A DNA stretch of 64,000 nt from Liolophura sinensis (GCF_032854445.1 NC_088304.1:34386551-34450550); one strand, 5' to 3'; positions 45,346-57,587 are shown, counted from the first letter of the stretch. Notes: a model not told the origin generated them from the letters alone. A program made the numbers and translations.

Positions 45346-47105
45346 TCACGTTTTATGATATGCATAGAGTAATGTATAAATTTTTATTTGTACAATCAAA
45401 GTCTAAGCTATCAAATTGACTAACTGTGAATGTAGGCCGATGTTCTTTCAGCCACGGTACAATATAATTGCTACAAACAATGACGTAATAATTCCGTACA
45501 GAGTATTGCATTCCCAATAACATATTATGTTGCAGTAAATGATCTGTTCTGCCAACACTCAGAAAACATAACATTATATGTTACATTTAGCATTTAGAGC
45601 GTATATGACAATCCATGATCTCGTATAGAAAGCATATCCTCAATTAGGCCAAGGCAGTCAATTTTACGTTGTGGGTTTGATACTGACTGCCTAATGACGC
45701 TCAATGTTCGAATGTTTCCGTTATACAAAATTTGAGGACAACAGCAAAAAAAAAACGTAATAAATTACCAAACCGGTGTGCGGTAAAAAAAATAGCACGC
45801 ATATGCATGGCTTCAGCTCTGCTTTATAATCGGACAGTTTATGTTGCAATCAGTATTTTGTGGTTGTTGTACTCTCAGCATACACCGTATTCGTTACTTC
45901 CGTTCTAGACATTTACTTAATTAATTCCTTATATTAGAAGTCATTTAAATTGGTTCGGGTGTGATATTTATGAAAACAAAATTGAACTTGTTCGTCTGTG
46001 TAATTCTAGACCAGTCAAGTTTAATATATTGCAATTCTGCAGTTAATATAACAGCTCATGGCAGCGCATGACAGCGTTGAGGAAGGGTAAATCAATGATT
46101 ACGAGGCAAAGCCAAAGTCATACTTGGGACGATGACAAGACTTTCTTCGATTTGGAAATCTTCAAACTGTGCCTAAGGGTTCTCTTTAAACGTGTTATGA
46201 TTTTAATAAGACATTGCCTACAGAGCTCTGGCAGCAAACTGTGCACCTTCATAGTCCGTTCCGAGCTACTTGTAAATTCTAATTTTGGAAACACCATGTG
46301 AATTCAGTAAACACCGAATACATGTGCAAAAAACCTCCACTTCTTTGTCCAGTTTATACCGACATCCATCGGTAGTTACAGAGCGTTTCCCGCTAACCCT
46401 ATTCGGTTTCCTTCCTACATAACCTTACCGCCTTTGTATAATAGAAATATGGCAAAGTATGACGTAAGACACCAATCAAATAAATTTTAAAATTGTCTTA
46501 TAATTGGATTAAAACGGCCACGTGAGCATGTTGATGGCTTTGTCACGGTCTGTGTATTACATTACTGAGAATCAGCCAGGCAGAACATCGCGCTGTATTC
46601 ACGCCAAACATCGGTTCAAGTCGATCGTGAATGGAGGTAATCGATATTTGCCAGGGATTGGTCAATAACGGTGATGCGGATTGAGCTGTAGCGCTGACAG
46701 GCTGATATCGCCGCCAGTTCGGTAAACACAAGGGACGAGCTCGGGGCTATACGACAGCAGAGTAATATCGGTGCCTTCTTCACGTTAGTCCACAGACAAC
46801 GGAGGGTGTTAGCAACCCAGACAATGTATATGAAGAGGTAGAGGCAAACTCTTGCTATAAGCAAAAAAGAAGGTATTTTAAGGACAACAGAAAATCTATA
46901 CTATCAGTAATTTAAAATGAGCTTTGCATTTGGTTTTGACTAGTTTGGATATTCGAAGCGGAGTGAAAATCAATGCCATTGATGCGCATTCAGGAAAGAA
47001 AGGGAGACGTTCGCTGTTACAAGAGTGTACTTCGTTCTTCTGATTTCTAAACGGAGGAGAAAAATTTAAGACTTCTCCCTAACGGCTTTTGTGTTGCTTT
47101 GACAG
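45346..47105. other. Intergenic upstream of the SLC46-like gene
   Basis: No coding exon recognised. A diverged SINE lies at about 46355-46490 (TTCGGTTTCCTTCCTAC, GACACCAATCAAATAAATTT). A T-rich acceptor-like site (TTGTGTTGCTTTGACAG) ends at 47105, suggesting an unseen 5' UTR exon of the SLC46-like gene upstream. Confidence 0.5.
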
Positions 47106-47110
47106 ACAAG

Positions 47111-48625
47111 ATGTGCAAGATTCGCTTAAGTGAGTTTTGTGGGTGGAGTTTCTTTATTCCAGAGCTTGTCTTTCTGTTCTACAAAGTGGGTGAATCAATG
47201 CTCGATGCTACTCTTCGACCGTACATTGCCGAATTGGTTTGTAAGAGACTGTACACGCGAAATCATACTTTGTGCGACAATTTGAGCCAATTCCCAACAG
47301 CGGAAAACCAGGTGCAAGCAATGGCCGCTAAATACATCATGGGGTACCGGATTTTGGTGAACTTACCTGCCATTATGCTGGGCTTATTCTGCGGGGCCTG
47401 GAGTGATCGATTCGGCCGAAAGCTGCCCATGATGATACCAAGTTTGGGCAGTGTGCTAGCTGTTCTTCTGTACATGGTGAGTTATATGTCCACACCTTAC
47501 GGTCTAGAACTCATTCTAGCCGGCGCCGGGATGCAAGGCATCATGGGCAAAAGTTCTATCATCACAATGGCAGTCAACAGTTATATCTCGGACATCTCCG
47601 AGAAAGACGAGCGGACCAGAAAACTGGGGAAACTTCAAGCGATGAACTTTTTCGGCCTTTTTGCCGGATCTTTCTTATCAGGAGCCTTGCTTGAAACATC
47701 CGACTTTAACACTGTCATGTGTGTAATCGTTGTACTCCATGGTGTCGCCATTCTTTGCACCGTGTTTTGCGTAGATGAAAGCGTTCCTCCCAACAAACAC
47801 CAGGAATCTGTGAAACAGTATCTTTCTATTTTCAACCCAGCTAACGTTAAGAATTCTATCCTCGTCCTTTGCAAGGAAAGGAAATACAACTTTCGACAAA
47901 TAATAGTCGCTCTCTTTGTTCTTTCCATCACGAACCAAACTTGTAAAACCGGAGAAATGGACGTGACTGTGCTGTACGTGGAACGCCGTCCCTTGGCTTG
48001 GCCCAAATCCTGGTACGGATATCTTCTATCCGTAGATTATGCTATCATGGGCTTATGTCTGTTTTTCTTCCTGCCGGTTCTAACAGAACTCGTCAAGACG
48101 CCAGATGTAGGAATTATAATGCTTGCCGTTGGTTGTAAAATAGCTCGCTCTCTTTGGGCAGCATTCTGTTACAAATCCTGGATGGTTTATGTGTCTGTAA
48201 TAATCGGGGCCTTCGGCGGACTCTCCGTGAGCTCTATCAGGTCTTTACTCAGCAAATCTGTTGAAGAAGACGAACTGGGTAAGATGTTCGCGCTACTGGC
48301 CAGCGGAGAGACAGCGTCTAAGCTTCTTGGTACCATCATCTTTACCAACATTTACGGCGCCACGGCCCACTTTTTCCCCGGATGTGCGTTCCTGGTGGAA
48401 TGCGGGTTATACGTGCTGATGTTTTTCTTGGCCGTGTGGTTGTACAAGGAGGTTCAACTGAACAACACCTACAACTTGATACAACTCGTTTTGCCGGGTC
48501 CACAGACCGATTCGAGTCAACCAGGCAACGAAGATGTGGACGGGGTCAACGCTGACGAAAAAACCTCTCTCAAGCCAAGCATATTTCCCGCTCGGGCGTT
48601 AGTCATGACGAACTCTCCAAATTGA
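47111..48625 (+). CDS. SLC46-like MFS transporter (proton-coupled folate transporter family)
   Basis: Uninterrupted 504-codon frame from ATG at 47111 to TGA at 48623-48625. The start is the first ATG, five bases after an acceptor-like TTTGACAG, so a non-coding 5' exon is likely. The protein is strongly hydrophobic with about 12 predicted helices. It shows the MFS loop 2-3 signature GAWSDRFGRKLPMM, and family-type stretches NSYISDISEKDERTRKLG, LYVERRPLAWPKSWYGYL and RSLLSKSVEEDELGKMFA. These, with the N-terminal acidic FYKVGESMLD helix, match the SLC46 group. Members move folates or other small solutes across plasma or lysosomal membranes, often with protons; the substrate here cannot be told. 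An N-glycosylation sequon (NHT) lies in the first extracellular loop. A decayed paralogue lies 11 kb upstream on the same strand. Confidence 0.9.
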   Translation: MCKIRLSEFCGWSFFIPELVFLFYKVGESMLDATLRPYIAELVCKRLYTRNHTLCDNLSQFPTAENQVQAMAAKYIMGYRILVNLPAIMLGLFCGAWSDRFGRKLPMMIPSLGSVLAVLLYMVSYMSTPYGLELILAGAGMQGIMGKSSIITMAVNSYISDISEKDERTRKLGKLQAMNFFGLFAGSFLSGALLETSDFNTVMCVIVVLHGVAILCTVFCVDESVPPNKHQESVKQYLSIFNPANVKNSILVLCKERKYNFRQIIVALFVLSITNQTCKTGEMDVTVLYVERRPLAWPKSWYGYLLSVDYAIMGLCLFFFLPVLTELVKTPDVGIIMLAVGCKIARSLWAAFCYKSWMVYVSVIIGAFGGLSVSSIRSLLSKSVEEDELGKMFALLASGETASKLLGTIIFTNIYGATAHFFPGCAFLVECGLYVLMFFLAVWLYKEVQLNNTYNLIQLVLPGPQTDSSQPGNEDVDGVNADEKTSLKPSIFPARALVMTNSPN

Positions 48626-51139
48626 CGTAAGCGAACGTTGGGTTTGTAACTGGCTTTCCCGGACGGTAAGAATGTGCTCCATGCTTTCAGGACAAGGTAT
48701 GAGTGCCTCTGCTTTCAGGACAAGGTATGAGTGCCTCTGTGAAGGGTGACATTGTAGTACGAGCGCTGACGCAAATTTCAGTAATGTTCTAAATATTATA
48801 TATATATTATACATAACATGTATTATGACCAGTCGACATTGTACTCACCCAGGTATACTAGAGCACAGGTATACTATTAATTTATCACAGCAATAACAAT
48901 TGTTACATTTACAATTTAACCATAATTGCTAAAAAAAAAAAAAAAAAAAAAAAAACAGCAACAACAACAACAGAAAAAAAGGCATTTGAAATTAGTATAC
49001 AATACGACAGATACACTATTGGTTGTATTCTATAAAAGTATTTTAGAGATTAATACGAGACAAAAATAGGCGTACGACAGCTTTTTTTAAATTGGTTTTA
49101 TCACATTTCTGGAAAAATATACGATACTTCACAAGTATTTTTTTCGACATGGTGCTGTATACAATGTATATAATATTGCTTGTAGCTTAGTGATCACGCA
49201 TTACGTGAGATTGTTCGAGATTTTGTTAGCTGACCGGTGAAAGGCCCGATGCACAGTAACACACGTGGTTGTGAGATGATCTTGTGATTCATGCTATATT
49301 ACTCCGCTGCATAACTGGATACGAACATGTTAAATGCTCAAATATGTTTAAAAAAATTGAATGTTTTTTTTGTGTGATGGCAATAAATCATTTAGTGATT
49401 TTAACACTCTCTTGTTTAAGGTGGCCTATCAAACATGTACATCTGCGGCTACAGTGTAGTTTGTTGAACGTAAGCGGAGGTAGAACGATTAGGTCGTCGT
49501 TTTGATTATATTGTATTTTTTTAGCTGATTTGGACTTGTCTTATAACATTTAAATTTATTGAGGCCAGCACTGCCATGTCTTACATCATTAAGCTAATAA
49601 AGCCGCGGCGATACAGCTGGGCTTGCCAAGGCATTACAATGGACGATTTTTCATGCATCGACGTGGACAAAGAAGTCATACTGGTGAGCCAAAATATACA
49701 TGTTTAACTCTATTGTTTAAGTGTCACCTTTAGGACAGCGAGTGGAAACGATCACATTACAATATCGTAATGAAATAAATAGAATCGATATCCGTGAATA
49801 AATATGTTATTCGGAGGAAGTAAATATACCTTAATCAGGGATATATGACCTAATTTAAGACTGAAAAGCGTGATTGAAAAGTGATATACACACATATTTA
49901 TATTCATGGTACGATATTTTCTACGTCACTATTACCGTACCGTTGTTCTAAATGTGGGATTATCGTACATGTACGACATCTTTGTGAAACTGGGCCCTAT
50001 TCCCTTTGTACCATGTGACTTATTCAAATCAATATCCAGATCGTCTGTCTCTACCAGAGAGAGGCACAAATGACACTCCGTCCCTAAGGAACTTCATAAG
50101 TTCACAGACCTTCAGCTTCTGATAAATGTAATCAAAGATGCCAGTCATTTCTGACAGGTCACGTAGTACAGTTGCACTGTTTTTTTACCAATAGCGATAA
50201 ACGCGTTTGACCTCGAACCTCTGCCATTGATTACATTACTAACGTTCTTATGACATTTATTGTCCTTACTGGTGGACGGCTGGTATACGAATGTCTGGTT
50301 CGACGCATAGATTTAAGGATGTGATGGACATCCTGGGTCCATGACCGATAGAAGGATATTCGCAAACAATTTTCTACAACAGTTTATGTTTATCAACGAC
50401 ATGACAAATGTTTTATTTCACAAGAAGATAAACGAAATTGATTTTTGCAATGAATTAAATGCCGTCAAATGTTTGGATTCTCCTTTTGGGGTCACACTTG
50501 ATGCCAGTGACTTAGTTTTTCTCACCCTAAAACCGGTCTTTAACACTGGAAAAAGCTCGTTTTTCCTGTGCAAACGCATTACAATTGCAAAATTTCAAAA
50601 GAAGTGTTTTCCAAGTAATAACACAAAAATAGGAAAAAGGAGGGTCACATCGGTTGTACCTAACAATATCATCATGGTCTATAAAATCCACATTAGATTT
50701 TAAGCATTTGATTGGGATTAACTTTGAAAACTAGAACATCGTATTAGCGAATAACTTCTTCTAGGCAATGCATGGGTGGCAAATGTATCTAGTTCTTTTA
50801 TTTGATTAGTGTCATGCTCAAGAATATTCCAACAAAGGCAGTCCGTTTTAAACTGGGATAAACCACCGACATGCTGCAAATAACGGACAAACTTACCCAC
50901 GGGTGGTAACGAAAACCATTCCTCCAATACCCAGTATGTTAGTGGATATGCCTCATAGAGAACCACAGACACTCCAGATTGTACATTTTTTTCTGGATTT
51001 GTGTTTATACAAAGACCAAAACGGTTTCATCTCCGGCAGACTTTACGGCAAGAGGCATAATTTCAATTCTGATGTAAATTATCTCTACTTGGACAGCAAA
51101 ATACCCTGTGTATGGCATTTACACATCTCACCCTATAAC
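48626..51139. other. 3' flank of the SLC46-like gene and intergenic DNA
   Basis: A 28 bp direct duplication lies at 48683-48738 (GCTTTCAGGACAAGGTATGA...), an A run of about 25 at 48931-48955, and AATAAA at 49382-49387. At 50275-50330, CGGCTGGTATACGAATGTCT resembles the end of the segmental duplicate. A possible tiny first exon at 49639-49683 is discussed in findings. Nothing else was recognised. Confidence 0.5.
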
Positions 51140-51820
51140 ATTTGTTAGACCCTGTGTGTTATGTGACGATTTCAATCAACGTCACAGGTTATTATTGCAA
51201 AAACTACTGTATCAAGTTTATTCCACCAAGCCACTTCACGCTGACTTTCTACAACAGTTTTACGATGAGCACAATTCCCTTCTGCTTAAATATGAACAGA
51301 GCGTCTGTAATCTCTGGCACTCAGCTTCATGACTGTGTTTAAAACCGTTTAACCTGAGGCTAGGGACTGTATACTAGTATTGATCGTGTTGAATAAGATG
51401 GCTTCGTTGGATATATGAACTGAGATACATATTTAGTTATCGACAACTGATATTCTAGCATGGTACACGGTCTGAATACTGATTCCACTCGTTGGCCTTG
51501 AACATATCTTGCGTCTTTCCAACATCATTGAAAATTGCTGACTGCTTCTCTATTCATGGCTCCTTAATTTAGTACTTTATATACTTTCTTAGTTCTTATG
51601 TATTTCACCTGTTACGTGTGACAACTTTCATACTGTCGTCAGTGCTCTGCTTTTGCTCTCTTTTCTGTACGTCTTAAATTACATTTTATGCTTTGTCTTA
51701 AACGTAGTTTTGGAAATAAGCCTTTCGATAATTGACATAGAACGTCTACGCTGGTTTACGGCTGGTATACGAATATCTGTTTCGACGCCTTGATAAAGAC
51801 TTAGACGCCAGATTCGTGAA
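51140..51820 (+). repeat. Segmental duplicate, copy B, with inserted family 3 repeat
   Basis: Direct-orientation counterpart of 43785-44400. Family 3 sequence (TTTCACCTGTTACGTGTGAC, GTCGTCAGTGCTCTGCTTTT) occupies about 51600-51690 and is missing from copy A, so it inserted here after the duplication or was lost there. Confidence 0.8.
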
Positions 51821-51984
51821 CGGACGTACAGCTGTGCAAACGACCGAATGTACGAATACTACCCAAGGTGTACTGTCATCGAGGCCGCAACCAACAACGA
51901 CAGCCAAGGAATCTATGAAAACTCCGCGTCATGATGATTAAGCACCCCGCCTGCCTGCTACCATATTTGTCAAGCGTCTTAAGA

Positions 51985-52400
51985 CTTATTCAAACACATC
52001 TACAATCAAAGTGATTTGCTCCAGCAAGTTTAAACTTTCTACACTGATTCGTTAATCAGAATAATATGCACTCAAAAAATGAATCTGTTAAATTTAACAG
52101 AAAGTCTGTTGTCTGAGTGATGCTAGAATGTATTCTGCTATTATAACACAATATTGTGTCACATTCATCACTAGTATCCTGTTAGTCTAATAGAATGGTT
52201 ATGTTGAATTAATAGAATATGTGTGTTATATTTAACAGAATAATCTGCTTCAATAACAGAATAGATTCTAGCATCACTCAGATAACAGAGTTTCTGTTAA
52301 ATTTCACGGATTACTATTTGAGTGCACCAACCAAAATTTGACTTCTACCCTGCTCTTAGTTTGTCTTTTTAAGCACTTGCAGTTTATGATTTAAGGCCAA
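51985..52400 (+). repeat. Dispersed repeat, family 5, host of MITE copy 4
   Basis: The left half (ACATCTACAATCAAAGTG, TTTAAACTTTCTACACTGAT) ends at about 52066. The right half resumes at 52327 (CCAACCAAAATTTGACTTCT, then CTTTTTAAGCACTT). The uninterrupted counterpart is 12590-12745. Confidence 0.75.
52067..52326. mobile_element. Palindromic MITE, copy 4
   Basis: About 260 bp bounded by TGCACTCAAAAAATGAATCT and ending ACGGATTACTATTTGAGTGCA. Internal GAGTGATGCTAGAATG and TTCTAGCATCACTC match copies 2 and 3. The outer bases TG...CA differ from TA...TA of copy 3 but are again complementary. Confidence 0.92.
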
Positions 52401-53707
52401 TAGGTCGTTGACCATTGATCAGAAATCACATTTTCATCGCTGTTCTGGTTTCATCCAGGATGTGGAACGTTTCTAATCATATTGAATGTGAATGACCTCC
52501 TTTCTCATTGAGCCACTTCCAGCTCCCGTGGTGTATATATGAATGACTGCAGCACAAGGATATTCTGTCTCAGTGCTCAGACGGCTCCCTGACACCCCAT
52601 GTTGTATACGGTACCGGGACACCGTTATTGGAAGCCACCCTTTTATCTGACGGCCCTATCGTTGTGATTTCCCATTACAAGAGGCTTCACTTTTCATCTC
52701 ACGGGCGACAAATGTCAAACCAAAACGCTAATAATGGATCAAATGCCAGGCGAGTCTCCCTCGTATAGTGATGAACGCTTTAGCTCGATGGCATTGTTTT
52801 GCGATTTATCTTTGGAACCCGGCAGAGATTTAATCGCGATGGATACCCAGGTGACGCGGTGGCGCTTTTTTTTCTGGGGCCAATATCGGATCCATGTTTA
52901 TCTAATGATATCCCGAGTTTTGTTTGAACAAGGTTAACGAGAGAGGCGTCACCGTTGGCATTGCGGAATATTGTTTGCCGAGAACTTGCCGGAAAACTTT
53001 AATAAAAGAACACACTCTAACGATAATATATAGGACATTGGCCTTGTGGCATGATGTTCAGCCGACAATATTCGTCAGATATACAAAGACGAAGAACACC
53101 AACACAAGTAGGCTATAAGTCCGCTGGTTTTCATCTTCTTTGTACAGTTTCCCCATTCTCCCTGTTTGTTGGGCCTTTGTGACAATAAGTTTTCAACGGA
53201 CATCCCTGTTTCTTCTACGCTAAACTGACCGCGTCGTAAATATAAAAAAATTCTTAAGTGAAATGCGTAAACAACTTACATCATATTCGTTAATGGAGTT
53301 CAGCTAACGGTGGATGTACATGTTCCATGGTCGTGCGAAGCTAGCCGTACTCCAAAATGTTTCACTTATATGCCAGTATTATACACTTATATGCCAGTAT
53401 TATACACTTTATATGCCAGCAATATGGTGGGAAACCCTATTTCATTAGTACAATGTAGTTCACAATTCTGTCTTATGGTACATACAGACGCTGTTAGAGT
53501 GATTCTATGTATCGGAATACTTATTTATTTAGTTTCATTCTTGAGTTCCCGCGGTACGGCGTAAAACACCATACAAATAATAAATAATTTAGTTTCATGT
53601 ATTTATCGATTTGGTAGCTCTAATAAAGACTAGATTAATTTCTTTTTTGGCTGGTGAACCACTTTCCAGATGTTCTTTGTGAAAAGCAGATTTGTCCGTG
53701 AATGTGT
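52401..53707. other. Intergenic, SINE scraps and a 21 bp repeat
   Basis: 53340-53425 holds reversed SINE sequence in which CACTTATATGCCAGTATTATA occurs as three partial units. 53530-53600 has a plus-strand SINE tail (GTACGGCGTAAAACACCATA). A possible first exon at 52734-52850 is mentioned in findings. No confirmed gene. Confidence 0.5.
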
Positions 53708-53957
53708 TTACTTATTTATTTGATTGGTGTTTTGCGCCGTACTCAAGAATATTTCACTTATACGACGGCAGCCAGCATTAAAGGGGGAAGAAACTGGACA
53801 GAAACCCACAGCCACCCGTAGATTGCTGGAAGACCTTCCCAAATACCGCAGGAGAGGAAGTCAGTATGAGCTGGACTTGAACTCAGGGTGACCTGAGAGG
53901 CTGCTTAATAATTGCGCCGCGCTGATGTGCTAACCGACTCGGCCACGGAGGCCCCAG
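53708..53957 (-). mobile_element. tRNA-derived SINE, near full length
   Basis: It runs from the tail TTATTTATTTGATTGGTGTT through GTACTCAAGAATATTTCACT to the head GGACTTGAACTC and CTCGGCCACGGAGGCCCC. It is the reverse of the 10637-10906 element, with some divergence in the head. Confidence 0.92.
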
Positions 53958-54574
53958 CTGTGAATTGACGTCACTTTGTCATGTTGCATCAACCTCAGTT
54001 TAAACGACTTATGAGATGAGCAAAACAGGTAAAGCCCAGAGGAAATCAGTGCCTCTTGCCAAATGACAATGTTCCTGACCTGAAGTCGACTACGTCAGCT
54101 CATGGATCAAGAGCTAGCGCCCAATATATTTGACTCAGTCAGCCGTCAGTTTGTTTCTTCATATTTTATCGATCACAAAGGTATACTTACGGCAGATTTA
54201 CTTTGTTTGTTATATGAATAGTGGTCACAAAAAAATTCGTTTACTGCGACACACCATTAGCAGATTTTAATCTGTGTTCCAGCGGGAGAAATTAAATATC
54301 AGGATACAGGATCAGATTCACCCTTTCAATAAATTTTTATGTTTTCGTTATTAGGAATAGACTGTACCGTATTCCTGTTTATGCCACCATTGTTCACGCA
54401 TTGATTTATTACATTTGTCACACCATACGCTGGTTCAAAATCGGCCTTGGATACAGGATTTGCCGACTCCACTGCTACGACTGGTTGTGGGGACTCAGTG
54501 ACGTTTGTGAATTCTAACTTTCATTGAAAAGCACTTAAAGTCTTAATCCACCATCAGTATATGTGCCCGTCACA

Positions 54575-54715
54575 AGTGCAAAAGTTTGTCAGTTACTTGC
54601 CAAAGGTTGGTGGTTTAAGCCCGACCCTGCGGTGCCATCACCCCATGATACTGACCGTGGTTGTATACGTGAAAAATTCGTGATATGTGGCGTTAAATAA
54701 CAATGTAATTAAAAC
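54575..54715 (+). mobile_element. SINE-like repeat, family 4
   Basis: GTCAGTTACTTGCCAAAGG, GGTGGTTTAAGCCCGACC, CACCCCATGATACTGACC, then GTGGCGTTAAATAACAATG. The order matches 62735-62880 and partly 4945-5010. The TTAAGCCCGACC stretch could be a decayed B box. Confidence 0.6.
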
Positions 54716-55382
54716 AGATTGCTTTATATTCACCAACATTGGTAATGACAAAATTTTCAATACTAATATTGCCTGAATCTGTACACACAATTGGAGACGG
54801 ACACTATGGTGTATAGTAAAATAAATAGTGATGATATGGATAAAACAACCCGATTGGCAGAAACAAATTAGTTTTATATATAATTAGTTTTCATTAACTA
54901 ATATAACTCTTTTAATTAGTTTTCTATGCAAAGCTAGAATTTCTAGAATTAACGGACCTTTATTATTCTGTGTTGCCAAAGGCAAGAAAGTGAGTCCCTA
55001 TATGTCACTGCCTGGGCACGCAGTATAACCCTGACCTCAGAGAAGTTTGAAGAAGAGGATTGCGGACAAAGAGAAGAGAAGAGACTCGCTGTTCGAAGGC
55101 AACACAACTGTGATCCCCTTCTTTGACCCATCACTACGTATAAATTTATAAGTCGCATAGTTATCCTTAATTTCAGCAAAATGCTTCCGAATTATAAGAG
55201 GATTTGTATTTTATTTATTATGTTTACGTAGATCAAATATTGGTTTAGGTTGTGGAAGAAGCCAGGGAGGAGACTCCTGAAATGACACAGGAGCTATATC
55301 CTCTAGCTTGATGTTAGCTTCCACAATATGGTCCAGTATACAAACACCAGACGAAGGGAACTTGTTCGTACACTTATTAAAT

Positions 55383-55874
55383 TTATCTACCTATGATGGA
55401 TTGAAAACAGTCGTAGGCTGAGTTTGTTAGATGAGCTTTAAGCTTTGTAGCATATTGAAGGCTGAGGTTTACACGCTGGTAATATAAAGAAGGCACATTT
55501 AACTCTACGTATAAACTCTCTACTGGTGGGCTGAGTCTCAGACCTTGGTGATGGATAGGATCCAACATTTTAAGGTACGATTTTCTAGCGGAACCGTAAA
55601 TGATAGACCCATAGTCCAATTAAGATCATACCAGAGAACGATATAGATTTAATAAAATAGACCAGTCAGTACCCCAATCGGTGCTAGACACGACCTTAAT
55701 CATATCGAGAGCTTTTGTACATTTAGCTTTAAGCATTTTGATATGAGGTGTAAAAGATAGTGTACTATCAAATATTATACTCAAAAATATATTTTCTCCA
55801 ACAAGTTTAGTCCGTTTGCAATCAAATTTAAGCTCGGGGTCAAGATAAAGTTTCCATTTATTACAAAAATGCAT
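55383..55874 (-). pseudogene. LINE reverse transcriptase, C-terminal/thumb fragment
   Basis: Two minus-strand frames, 55874-55626 (CNKWKLYLDPELKFDCKRTK, LVGENIFLSIIFDSTLSFTP) and 55619-55383 (DYGSIIYGSARKSYLKMLDP), are separated by a frameshift near 55622. Both correspond to the region just after the catalytic palm of Jockey/I-type RTs. A deletion joins this fragment directly to the fingers fragment at 55913-56098. Confidence 0.85.
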
Positions 55875-55912
55875 ACCTACGATTTATAGACGTGAAAAAT
55901 CTAAAGCCGTTC

Positions 55913-56098
55913 TTATTTGCTCTGTCTGTTATTTTTCATCCGTTTCATAGTCTTACAGACACAGCTGGTAAGAGCTATGGGACGGTAATTAGACAAATCA
56001 GTGTGATCCTTCCCCGGTTTAGGGACGGGGATAATACACGCCTCCCTCCATGAGGGTGGAAAATTACCAGTTATCCAAATATCATTAAGCAAGTTCAA
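55913..56098 (-). pseudogene. LINE reverse transcriptase, fingers fragment
   Basis: It encodes DIWITGNFPPSWREACIIPV followed by PKPGKDHTDLSNYRPIALTS and CVCKTMKR, the diagnostic first RT block of non-LTR elements. The catalytic F/Y-x-D-D block that should follow is absent. Confidence 0.88.
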
Positions 56099-57039
56099 GA
56101 GAATCTCAAGGGGCTGAGGCGGTAAATGGATCAGAAACTTGTAATATACGTTATCGGGACCACACGCAGTATCATGAGCCTCTTTTGAACAAAGTTTAAA
56201 GTTTATCGATATTAATAGGACGAATATAATCTTCTAAGATTTTAGAAGAAAGGGCAATTTAATTTTCAGCTTCTGTTTTTAATATTCTGGCATTCTGAAA
56301 TATAATTCTCAGAAGATGACTTTTTAGAAATTGTATCAGTTGGTTTGTTAGCTATAAGTCCATATATGTCCATCCTTTAAATGCTGGACTTTAGCTTTAT
56401 TATTTTTGCCCCGTAAGTTTCTGAACCATGTTCCATGGGTGTTTTGGACGTTATGCCTGAAACAAAGTTCCGCGAACAAGATCGTCTCTTGAACTTATGT
56501 AATTGACGAGCCTTAGCTCGAGAAATACGAACCTGATTTAAATTATTATCAGACGGACAAGCACTAAAACAGCGTTCAGCCTATTTAGGGTTCTTTATGA
56601 ATATACGACAGTCATTATCATACCAGGGTTTTACTTTTGGATCTTGGATTTGTCGAGGTCTTAGGAATAGTTTTATCGGCAGCTCGCAAACCAAGCTCAT
56701 TAATTTTTAATATAGGATCATCTGCTGCACTGAGTGTCCCTGGAGTGATATCAGATATCTCATTTCTTTTCTTTATCGAATTTCCACCTAGCTACACGTT
56801 CTAAAGAATTGGAAGTCATATGTTTCTAGGATAAGAGGAAAATGTTCAATACCACAAAGATCACCATGCACTTTCCGAGAAAAATCCGGGAGAAGTGATG
56901 GATCATTGATAGTGAGATCGACAGCAGAATAAACGACTTATTACCCGGATGTAAGCAGGTATTAGAGCCATCATTCAAATAACACAGTTAATCCTTAGAT
57001 AAAAAGTCTTCCACTACTTTGCCTTTAGTATTTATATTA

Positions 57040-57475
57040 TTACTGCCCCATAGAGGATTATGGGAATGAAAATCTCCCATTATTATGAACGGTTTAGGTA
57101 ATGGGTCTTTTATATCATGCAACTAGGAAGCTGACAAAGAAGTGTTCGAAGGAATGTACACTGAACACAATGTGATTGTTTCAGACAATGAAACACGAAC
57201 AGCCAAAGCACGAAGCTCCGTATCCAGAGCAAAAGGGGTGTGGATACTATTGTTATGTATGAAAATAGAGGAACCGCCAGTAGCATGCTCTGTTTTATTA
57301 ACAAGAGGTGCTCTAAAGTGAATAATTTGTATGAGTTTTATCTATGTCACATGTCTTCAGGCGAGTTTGCTGAAGACAAAGGGCAATAGGATTTATTGAT
57401 TGAACTGGCTGTGTTAATTCAATAAAATTTACCTTCAGACCACGGCAATTACATTGTATAATATGGTCATATATA
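57040..57475 (-). pseudogene. LINE endonuclease fragment
   Basis: On the minus strand: IQCNCRGLKVNFIELTQPVQ at the start, ICLQQT-like ALCLQQTRL, SSIFIHNNSIHTPF, SVYIPSNTSLSAS with an in-frame TAG, then IIMGDFHSHNPLWG. These are conserved APE-type endonuclease blocks. Stops after NYSL and SAS show decay. Confidence 0.8.
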
Positions 57476-57587
57476 GACATCACGGAGGGAGGCGAATACG
57501 AGATTTATCTTTATGTGTGAACCGAGAACGACCCTTCCTTGGAGATCGGCTGGAAGATCACTTGATACGGGTGATGTATCCATCACA

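Noticed and set aside
47099-47110. Start of the SLC46-like protein at 47099
   Set aside because: That codon is TTG. The sequence there is the pyrimidine-rich end of a probable intron (CTTTGACAG), so ATG at 47111 was chosen.
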